A stretch of DNA of 44,721 bases from NCBI RefSeq assembly GCF_000970675.1, contig NZ_LAJA01000030.1:1-44721 (forward strand), given 5' to 3'. Under the pieces are notes generated by a model. The model worked only from the letters and a program-made list of their open reading frames with translations, had not been told where the DNA came from and made no database searches. Shown one piece after another: positions 38,780 through 44,721 of this stretch (position 1 is the stretch's first letter; every line of letters begins with the position of its first letter). The translations under genes were made by a program, and so were the position numbers. The stretch is from Domibacillus tundrae (lineage in GTDB: Bacteria; Bacillota; Bacilli; Bacillales; Domibacillaceae).

Positions 38780-40025
38780 TCAAGCCGATCAAGACAAAAA
38801 TCATTAACGACGAAAGAGCGGCCCGGCTGGCGATGTCTCCGTAATCGGCAAGCAGAAGCGTAATCGTTCCGTACATGAGCGGACCGACAATCGCTGATAA
38901 TTTTCCCGAAAAAGCAAACAAGCCGAAAAACTGGCCGCGCTTATTTTCAGGAGACAACTCAATAATAAAAATACGGGATGTAACCCACACAGCACCCAGA
39001 GCGACGCCGAACAAGCTGCCGGTCACCCAGAACATTGGCCGGTTCACCGCAAACGTACCGAGTAGAAGCGCCACAAATAAAATGAGACCAACATAAAACA
39101 CCGCTTTTTTTGCACCAGCTGCTCGTGTAATATAGCCAAAAATAAAGGAACCGATAATACTTGAAACAGTCGAAACGAGATAAAGCAAAATAAATTCGCC
39201 TGACGTGAAACCGACGATGGCTTTCGCGTACACAGCCATCATCGCGATCGCCGTCGCAATGGCATCATTAATGAAAAAGTACACGATCATAAATAAAAAG
39301 ATCGCCCGGTATTGCTTCATGTCTTTAAACGTTTCCCATACATCGCGATAGCCGGCGAAAAAGGGCCGCTTCTCCTGTGTAGGGCCTGGTGTTTCTTTGT
39401 ACAAAAACAGCATCGGCAGCGTAAAGAGGAAAAATAAAATCGCCGTCGGCAAAAACGCATCCGCATAATTGCCATCACTGACAAGCGGATAAACGGCAAG
39501 TCCGACAAGTGTCCCCATATAACCGACAGCCACGCCAAATCCCGACAGAACAGACATCGTATCTTTCGTGCCAATGTCTGGCAGCATCGCATCATAAAAA
39601 ATTAAGCTCGACTGGTAAAAAAACTTGGCGGCAACAAACAATAAGACAACGACAGCAAACGCAGCCGGCAATCCGCCAAATTGGCCGAAATTTTGCGGCG
39701 CGATCAGTCCCATAAGTGCGGTGAAAAAAATCGCTGCGAGCGCAAAAGCAATCACGTAATGCTTTTTCCGTCCACTCCGGTCGATCCACACGCCAAACAA
39801 TGGCGAAAAAATAACAAGAAATAAGCTCGAAACCGCATTAGCATACGACAAAAAGGTGCTGGCGATCTGATCAAGCCGTTCATTACCGCCGGCCACTTCC
39901 TGAACATAAAATGGAAAGAAGATCGTCGTAATATTCGACGAAAAAATCGTATTCGCAAAATCGTACAATGCCCATGAAAGAACAGGCAGCGTGAAAAAAA
40001 GTTTCCAGCCGTGCGTTTTTTGCAT
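38754..40025 (-). CDS. MFS transporter, UMF1/Atg22-like
   Basis: This 12-helix transporter of 423 residues belongs to the UMF1 family related to yeast vacuolar Atg22; B. subtilis YxiO is a similar protein. The N-terminus reads WALYDFANTIFSSNITTIFFP, the family hallmark (W-x-L-Y-D-x-A-N). Motif A reads GVWIDRSGRKKHYV and the second-half equivalent reads ELSPENKRGQFFGLFAFSGK. Substrate unknown; amino acid efflux is a guess from Atg22. GGAGGTGC precedes the ATG. It stands alone. Confidence 0.87.
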   Translation of the reverse strand: MQKTHGWKLFFTLPVLSWALYDFANTIFSSNITTIFFPFYVQEVAGGNERLDQIASTFLSYANAVSSLFLVIFSPLFGVWIDRSGRKKHYVIAFALAAIFFTALMGLIAPQNFGQFGGLPAAFAVVVLLFVAAKFFYQSSLIFYDAMLPDIGTKDTMSVLSGFGVAVGYMGTLVGLAVYPLVSDGNYADAFLPTAILFFLFTLPMLFLYKETPGPTQEKRPFFAGYRDVWETFKDMKQYRAIFLFMIVYFFINDAIATAIAMMAVYAKAIVGFTSGEFILLYLVSTVSSIIGSFIFGYITRAAGAKKAVFYVGLILFVALLLGTFAVNRPMFWVTGSLFGVALGAVWVTSRIFIIELSPENKRGQFFGLFAFSGKLSAIVGPLMYGTITLLLADYGDIASRAALSSLMIFVLIGLIIHRKIPA

Positions 40026-40220
40026 AAAAGCACCTCCATCTTATTAACAATTCGTACTTATTGGCCTATGTTCCTGCCCTTTACAATAATTTAACATTTA
40101 AACGAATTAACCTTATAGGAGTTTAACTTGATTTCCGTTATACTGTAATTAAGTAAGGAAACTTTTTTTGTTTTGCGTTAAAATGAAATGGAATACTCTA
40201 CATAAAGCGAGGGAAAACAA

Positions 40221-41153
40221 TTGGGAAAAACATTTATTTTTGGTCACAAAAACCCGGATACCGACACAATTTGCTCAGCGATCGTATATGCGGACTTGAA
40301 AACAAAGCTTGGTTTTGACGTGGAAGCGGTCCGCCTTGGCGACGTAAACGGCGAAACAGAATTTGCTTTAAAGAAATTTAACACGGAAGCTCCGCGCTTA
40401 ATTGAAAAAGCGGCACCGGAAGTGGAAACGGTTATTTTAGTCGACCATAATGAGCGCCAGCAAAGTGTAGATGACATTGATGACGTAAACGTTCTTGAAG
40501 TCATTGACCATCACCGCATTGCAAACTTTGAAACTACAGACCCACTTTACTACCGTGCAGAACCGGTTGGCTGTACAACAACGATTTTAAACAAGCTTTA
40601 TAAAGAACATGGCGTGGAGATCGAAAAAAACATCGCCGGCCTTATGCTGTCAGCGATTATTTCCGATTCATTATTGTTTAAATCGCCAACATGCACAGAA
40701 GAAGATATGAAAGCAGCGAAAGAATTGGCGGAAATCGCAGGTGTAAACACAGACGAGTACGGACTTGATATGCTTAAAGCGGGCGCGGACTTAAGCGGAA
40801 AAACAGCGGCTGAACTAATCGGCATCGACGCAAAAGTGTTCCCGATGGGCAGCAAAAAGGTCGAAATCGCGCAAATTAACGCGATTGATCCAGCGGACGT
40901 TTTAGCATTGAAAGCGGAACTTGAAGAAGCTGTCACTGAGGCAATCGTTGAAAAAACACTTGACTTGTTCCTGGTCGTTATTACAGACATCTTAAACAGT
41001 GATTCAGTTGCTGTGGCAATTGGTGCTGAAACATCAGCTGTTGAAGAAGCATTTAACGTGAAGCTTGAAGACAACCAGGCAGTGCTGAAAGGCGTCGTAT
41101 CACGTAAAAAACAGATCGTTCCGATCCTTACAGAAATTTTACAGGCACGCTAA
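40221..41153 (+). CDS. ppaC: manganese-dependent inorganic pyrophosphatase
   Basis: This cytoplasmic enzyme (family II, DHH superfamily) splits pyrophosphate and so drives biosynthesis forward. Metal ligands are visible in [14 protein letters not shown] (His and two Asp), VDHNE and the DHH motif [10 protein letters not shown]. The C-terminal DHHA2 domain ends with [14 protein letters not shown], which holds the substrate-binding Arg-Lys-Lys. Length (310 aa) equals B. subtilis PpaC (YybQ). The start codon is TTG, with GAGGG upstream. It is a single gene with a very strong terminator. Confidence 0.96.
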   Translation: MGKTFIFGHKNPDTDTICSAIVYADLKTKLGFDVEAVRLGDVNGETEFALKKFNTEAPRLIEKAAPEVETVILVDHNERQQSVDDIDDVNVLEVIDHHRIANFETTDPLYYRAEPVGCTTTILNKLYKEHGVEIEKNIAGLMLSAIISDSLLFKSPTCTEEDMKAAKELAEIAGVNTDEYGLDMLKAGADLSGKTAAELIGIDAKVFPMGSKKVEIAQINAIDPADVLALKAELEEAVTEAIVEKTLDLFLVVITDILNSDSVAVAIGAETSAVEEAFNVKLEDNQAVLKGVVSRKKQIVPILTEILQAR

Positions 41154-41154
41154 A

Positions 41155-41200
41155 AAAAGAGGGACTGTCTCTTCGTTCAGAGAGACAGTCCCATTTTTTT
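41155..41200. terminator. terminator of ppaC, also behind the ABC-permease remnant
   Basis: GGGACTGTCTCT and AGAGACAGTCCC form a perfect stem followed by TTTTTTT on the plus strand and A/T-rich DNA on the minus strand. Confidence 0.9.
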
Positions 41201-41422
41201 AATTCATGACCCATTTATCTTTTAAAAACAGCATTCGTCCGATGATCAAAAAGACGGCCACGCACAAAAGATTCGTGCCGAGCATGATCAGTAAATGTTC
41301 GTAATTAACAACACCGACGGTCAATTCTTTCAGTACACTGAACAAATTTAAAATCGGAATGGCGAAATGCTGAACAGTTAATTCATTTCGGAATCAGAAT
41401 GCGTGATTGAAAAAACATAATT
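41199..41422 (-). pseudogene. C-terminal fragment of an ABC-2 type permease
   Basis: On the minus strand one frame reads ELTVQHFAIPILNLFSVLKE, then a membrane helix NLLCVAVFLIIGRMLF and the end LKDKWVMN with stop. This is the typical last part of NatB/YhaP-like ABC-2 permeases, where a P-x-x-N-x-x-x-x-x-K-E loop precedes the last helix and an F-x-x-(E/D) end. Just upstream the frame shifts by one base (SRILIP in another frame, stop TGA in this one), and beyond 41422 similarity is lost. No ABC ATPase is adjacent. It is a decayed remnant ending at the ppaC terminator. Confidence 0.7.
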
Positions 41423-41560
41423 AAGAAAAAAACAACTTTTTTATTTTTTGTTGAATAATAATTAATAGTCTGATATCCTGTTAAACACCTTTTATATAAA
41501 AAGTTTAAGGATTCTGAAGATTTTCTAATATAATTTTCGGTGTGAGAGGATGCAGAGGGA

Positions 41561-43042
41561 ATGGATAAAAGAGCAATTGTTGACAGTGTTCCGCAGCGAG
41601 GCTTTTTTGGTCATCCAAAAGGGCTATTTACGCTGTTTTTCACAGAGTTTTGGGAGAGATTCTCGTATTACGGCATGCGGGCGATTCTTCTTTATTATAT
41701 GTATTATGAAGTGTCAGAAGGCGGACTTGGCTTAAGTGAAACAACAGCCGCTTCTATTATGGCGATTTACGGTTCTCTTGTGTATATGTCCGGCATTATT
41801 GGCGGCTGGATTGCGGACCGGTTAATTGGTACATCGAAAACGGTCTTTTATGGCGGCGTCTTGATAATGATCGGCCACATTGTGCTTGCATTGCCGTTTG
41901 GCGCATCCGGCCTGTTTGCTTCCATGGCGTTTATCATAATCGGAACTGGGCTCTTGAAGCCGAATGTTTCAAGCATTGTCGGTGATTTGTATGCAGAAAC
42001 AGATGGACGCCGTGATTCAGGCTTCAGTATTTTTTACATGGGTATTAACATGGGCGCACTTATTGCCCCGTTTATCGTCGGAACCATTGGCCAGGAATAC
42101 AACTTCCACCTTGGTTTCAGTATCGCCGCATTTGGGATGTTACTTGGCTTGGCTGTTTATTTGGCGACACAGAAGAAAAACCTTGGCCTGGCCGGGTCGT
42201 ATGTACCAAATCCACTGTCACCGACGGAAAAGAAAAAAGTATTTACACAAATCGGTATTGGCGCTGCTGTGATTGCAGCGCTGGTTATTGCAGGCCTGGT
42301 GAAAGGGGTATTGACGCTCGGCGTTTTTACCATGACGATCAGCGTGCTTGGTATCGTGATTCCGGCTGCATACTTTTTCTTTATGTACCGCAGTCCAAAA
42401 ACATCGGATACGGAAAAGTCCCGCCTGCTTGCGTATATCCCGCTGTTTATTGCGGCGGTTATGTTTTGGGCCATTCAGGAACAAGGCGCGATTATTTTGG
42501 CGCAATATGCGGATAAGCGCACAGAGCTTGCGTTTATGGGCATGAAACTTCAATCTTCTTGGTTTCAGTCGTTAAACCCGCTGTTTGTTGTCCTGCTGGC
42601 ACCGGTTTTTGCCTGGCTATGGGTAAAGCTTGGCAGCCGTCAGCCATCAACCCCGGTTAAGTTTTCGCTTGGCTTGTTTTTTGCAGGTCTGTCCTTTCTC
42701 GTCATGATTATTCCGGCACTTGGAGAATCAGATACACTTGTCAGCCCAATATGGCTTGCGCTCAGCTTTTTCCTTGTTGTCCTTGGTGAGCTTTGCTTGT
42801 CACCAGTCGGATTGTCCGTGACAACGAAGCTCGCACCCTCGGCTTTTAGTGCACAGACAATGAGTCTTTGGTTTTTAACGAATGCATCCGCGCAGGCGAT
42901 TAATGCCCAGCTCGTCCGTTTTTACAGCCAGGACACGGAAGTGATTTATTTTGGCGTGATCGGCGGCGTTTCGATTTTTATCGGTCTTGTATTGCTTGTT
43001 GTATCATCCAAAATCCGCAGCTTTATGCGTGGTGTAAATTAA
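41561..43042 (+). CDS. dtpT: POT-family di/tripeptide transporter
   Basis: This is a proton-coupled peptide transporter of the POT/PTR family with 12-14 membrane helices. The signature EFWERFSYYGMRAILLYY stands near residue 30 and includes the proton-coupling E-x-x-E-R region. FYMGINMGALIAPF is the second PTR2 signature, and FWAIQEQG the conserved helix 7 motif. Length (493 aa) agrees with B. subtilis YclF-like proteins. AGAGGG precedes the ATG. It is a single gene. The 140 bases upstream are very AT-rich; I see no clear CodY box, though peptide uptake is often under CodY. Confidence 0.93.
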   Translation: MDKRAIVDSVPQRGFFGHPKGLFTLFFTEFWERFSYYGMRAILLYYMYYEVSEGGLGLSETTAASIMAIYGSLVYMSGIIGGWIADRLIGTSKTVFYGGVLIMIGHIVLALPFGASGLFASMAFIIIGTGLLKPNVSSIVGDLYAETDGRRDSGFSIFYMGINMGALIAPFIVGTIGQEYNFHLGFSIAAFGMLLGLAVYLATQKKNLGLAGSYVPNPLSPTEKKKVFTQIGIGAAVIAALVIAGLVKGVLTLGVFTMTISVLGIVIPAAYFFFMYRSPKTSDTEKSRLLAYIPLFIAAVMFWAIQEQGAIILAQYADKRTELAFMGMKLQSSWFQSLNPLFVVLLAPVFAWLWVKLGSRQPSTPVKFSLGLFFAGLSFLVMIIPALGESDTLVSPIWLALSFFLVVLGELCLSPVGLSVTTKLAPSAFSAQTMSLWFLTNASAQAINAQLVRFYSQDTEVIYFGVIGGVSIFIGLVLLVVSSKIRSFMRGVN

Positions 43043-43044
43043 GT

Positions 43045-43078
43045 GAAAGCGTCTCTCTAAGGAGGGACGCTTTTTTTG
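43045..43078 (+). terminator. terminator of the peptide transporter gene
   Basis: AAAGCGTC and GACGCTTT form the stem, followed by TTTTT. Confidence 0.85.
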
Positions 43079-43130
43079 ATAAGGAAAAATTGCTATAATA
43101 GGAAGAAACAGAATATGAGGGCGTGAGTTT

Positions 43131-44033
43131 GTGGACGAGGAACAAATGGCAAGACAGCAAGGATCTATCCAGAAGCAGCATCGAAAAACCAGCCTGAAGC
43201 GATTGCTGAAACGAACGCTGTTTATTTTTATTGGCGCAATTTTAATGGCTATTGGCATCGAAATTTTTCTTGTGCCAAATTTAATAATGGATGGCGGAAT
43301 CGTTGGGATTTCCATCATTTTATCCAATTTAACTGGCATTAATCTCGGACTCTTTTTATTTCTGCTTAATATTCCTTTCTTTTTTCTCGGGTATAAGCAA
43401 ATTGGAAAAACCTTTGCTATTTCAACGGTATTCGGCATTGCGATTTTGTCCGTCGCTGCGACGATTCTCCATCCGGTAGAGGCTTTTACGAGTGACATTA
43501 TTTTAGCTGCGGTTTTTGGCGGAATCACTCTCGGTGCCGGTGTCGGCATTGTCATTCGCTACGGGGGGTCATTAGACGGAACAGAGATTTTGGCCATTTT
43601 AATTAACAAAAAGCTGCCGTTTTCGGTAGGCGAAATTGTTATGTTTTTCAACATCTTTATTTTCATATGGGGCGGTTTCGTATTTGGCTGGGACCGGGCG
43701 ATGTATTCCGTTCTAGCATACTTTGTCGCATTTAAAACGATCGATGTCGTCATTCAAGGACTGGATGAATCGAAATCAGCATGGATCATTAGTGACCAGT
43801 ACCAGGAAATTGGCGAAGCAATTATTGCCCGTCTTGGCCGTGGTGTAACGTATTTAAACGGGGAAGGCGCATATACGGGTGACGACAAAAAAGTCATTTT
43901 TTGTGTGATTAACCGTCTGGAAGAAGCAAAATTAAAATCGATTGTGGAAGACATGGACGAAGGAGCCTTTCTCGCTGTAGCAGATATTGCCGAAGTGCGC
44001 GGCGGCCGATTTAAGAAAAAAGATATTCACTAA
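43131..44033 (+). CDS. YitT-family membrane protein (DUF161/DUF2179)
   Basis: This 300-residue protein has five to six N-terminal membrane helices (YitT domain, about residues 25-205) and a cytoplasmic DUF2179 domain at the end. Landmarks are EIFLVPNLIMDGGIVGISII, GGITLGAGVGIVIRYGGSLD with the family GGS-x-D, and the C-terminal KKVIFCVINRLEEAKLKSIV. B. subtilis has several members (YitT, YpjC, YvjA, YqfU, YxkD) without firm function. GTG start with GAGGGCGTGAG upstream. About 34 residues precede the first helix and are basic. Single gene. Confidence 0.87.
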   Translation: MDEEQMARQQGSIQKQHRKTSLKRLLKRTLFIFIGAILMAIGIEIFLVPNLIMDGGIVGISIILSNLTGINLGLFLFLLNIPFFFLGYKQIGKTFAISTVFGIAILSVAATILHPVEAFTSDIILAAVFGGITLGAGVGIVIRYGGSLDGTEILAILINKKLPFSVGEIVMFFNIFIFIWGGFVFGWDRAMYSVLAYFVAFKTIDVVIQGLDESKSAWIISDQYQEIGEAIIARLGRGVTYLNGEGAYTGDDKKVIFCVINRLEEAKLKSIVEDMDEGAFLAVADIAEVRGGRFKKKDIH

Positions 44034-44042
44034 GAAGAACAT

Positions 44043-44069
44043 TCCGGCCTAAACGCCGGGACGTTTTTC
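44043..44069 (+). terminator. terminator of the YitT-type gene
   Basis: CCGGC and GCCGG enclose a six-base loop, then GACGTTTTT. Confidence 0.6.
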
Positions 44070-44093
44070 ATTTACAAAAGATTAATAAACATT

Positions 44094-44111
44094 TATCTTG
44101 AATTCGAAATA
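44094..44111. promoter_or_regulatory. MhqR-like operator upstream of the YceI-family gene
   Basis: TATCTTGAATTCGAAATA agrees at 16 of 18 positions with the quinone-sensing MhqR operator of B. subtilis as I remember it (TATCTCGAATTCGAGATA). It overlaps the -35 box of the following gene. Confidence 0.55.
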
Positions 44112-44126
44112 AGTTTTGTGTATAGT
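44098..44126 (+). promoter_or_regulatory. sigma-A promoter of the YceI-family gene
   Basis: TTGAAT (44098-44103), 17 bases, TATAGT (44121-44126). A small palindrome AAGTAAGTTACTT follows near the start of transcription. Confidence 0.7.
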
Positions 44127-44168
44127 AAGGTAAGTAAGTTACTTTTATGAATCGAGGAGGAATGTAAC

Positions 44169-44699
44169 ATGGCAACATTTACATTGGACAAAGTACACAG
44201 CGGGATCGCATTTCAAGTGAAACACATGATGGTAACAAAAACAAAGGGAGAGTTTAAAAACTTCGATGTGCAAATTGACGGCGACGTCAACAACCTTGAA
44301 GCAGCAAAGTGGACGGTTACAATTGATGCAGCTTCAATCAGCACAAATAACGAAGACCGCGATAACCACCTTCGTTCAGGCGATTTCTTTGATGTGGAAA
44401 ACCATCCTCAAATCACATTCGTCAGTGACTCCATCAAAAAAGCATCAGACGATGAATATGAAGTAACAGGTCAATTAACGATTAAAGGTGTAACAAATAC
44501 AGAAACATTTAACGTGGAATTCAACGGCACCTCTAAAAGCCCAATGGACGGCAGCACAATCGCCGGCTTTGACGGGGATGGCAAAGTAAACCGTGAAGAA
44601 TATGGCTTAACATGGAACGCACCACTTGAAACAGGCGGCGTACTTGTTGCGAAAGACGTGAAATTCAGCGCGAACTTTGAGTTTGTTGTTGGAGAATAA
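44169..44699 (+). CDS. YceI-family protein (lipocalin-like isoprenoid-binding fold)
   Basis: This 176-residue protein has the YceI beta-barrel fold. Family members bind long isoprenoid lipids, including quinones, in the barrel. Landmarks are FTLDKVHSGIAFQVKHMMVT at the N-terminus, HLRSGDFFDVENHPQITFVS in the middle (the family D-F-F-x-x-x-x-x-P), and LTIKGVTNTETFNVEFNG. There is no signal peptide, so it stays in the cytoplasm, unlike E. coli YceI. GAGGAGG precedes the ATG. A sigma-A promoter and an MhqR-like palindrome lie upstream. The ligand is unknown; quinone binding would fit the operator. The window ends in the start of a possible terminator. Confidence 0.92.
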   Translation: MATFTLDKVHSGIAFQVKHMMVTKTKGEFKNFDVQIDGDVNNLEAAKWTVTIDAASISTNNEDRDNHLRSGDFFDVENHPQITFVSDSIKKASDDEYEVTGQLTIKGVTNTETFNVEFNGTSKSPMDGSTIAGFDGDGKVNREEYGLTWNAPLETGGVLVAKDVKFSANFEFVVGE

Positions 44700-44721
44700 T
44701 GATAAAAAAACCTGTACCGGC

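Noticed and set aside
41523-41550. CodY box before the peptide transporter
   Set aside because: The best match to AATTTTCWGAAAATT has five or more mismatches, so I do not list it.

Overview
The window looks like chromosomal DNA of a Gram-positive, spore-former-type Bacillaceae. Most proteins resemble Bacillus subtilis families (BpsAB, YwaF, DctBSRP, YugO, YybE/YybF, ThiOSGF, PpaC, PncA/PncB). Ribosome binding sites are strong AAGGAGG types. TTG and GTG starts occur, and TnrA/GlnR, CcpA and sigma-D type sites can be read. The genus cannot be fixed from the sequence alone.

Layout. 1-215: end of an rRNA operon (23S-5S spacer, 5S rRNA, terminator). 369-3246: a chemoreceptor with a sigma-D-like promoter, a scrap of a second ammonium transporter gene, and a ZIP-like membrane protein. 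3367-4985: type III polyketide synthase plus methyltransferase (bpsAB). 5026-10119, minus strand: DUF2207 protein, DnaQ-type exonuclease, DUF294 nucleotidyltransferase-like protein and ammonium transporter amt with a perfect TnrA/GlnR box. 10369-11141: YwaF. 11118-11705: a composite repeat element. 11716-15077: glyoxalase, twin crcB fluoride channels, aldo/keto reductase, LacI regulator and a tiny membrane-protein ORF. 15157-18060: NAD salvage operon nrtR-pncA-pncB. 18348-20314: YugO potassium channel, ABC-ATPase scrap, GNAT. 20345-25184: C4-dicarboxylate cluster dctP, dctB, dctS, dctR. 25264-29008: BASS-type transporter, small membrane protein, DHA2-type exporter, and a PadR-DUF2812 gene. 29008-33122: TPP-riboswitch-controlled tenI-thiO-thiS-thiG-thiF operon. 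33383-36057: another repeat copy, an FbpA-like small protein, and the divergent pair yybF/yybE. 36116-38090: lactonase plus short-chain dehydrogenase. 38111-40025: uracil-DNA glycosylase-like protein and UMF1-type MFS. 40221-43078: PpaC, ABC-permease scrap, POT peptide transporter. 43131-44699: YitT-family protein and YceI-family protein.

The best candidates for something not described before are regulatory or structural. They are: (a) a PadR domain fused in frame to DUF2812 behind a 32-bp near-palindrome, with a frameshifted tail; (b) an NrtR-headed NAD salvage operon with a 28-bp near-palindrome over its -10 box; (c) an MhqR-like palindrome over the promoter of a YceI (isoprenoid-binding family) gene; (d) an inverted-repeat-bounded composite of GC-rich intergenic repeats; and (e) an interspersed repeat that supplies the thiO stop codon. 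Three decayed transporter fragments (Amt, ABC ATPase, ABC permease) and three or four unlisted small ORFs are also present. I see no CRISPR array, prophage, transposase or defence island.
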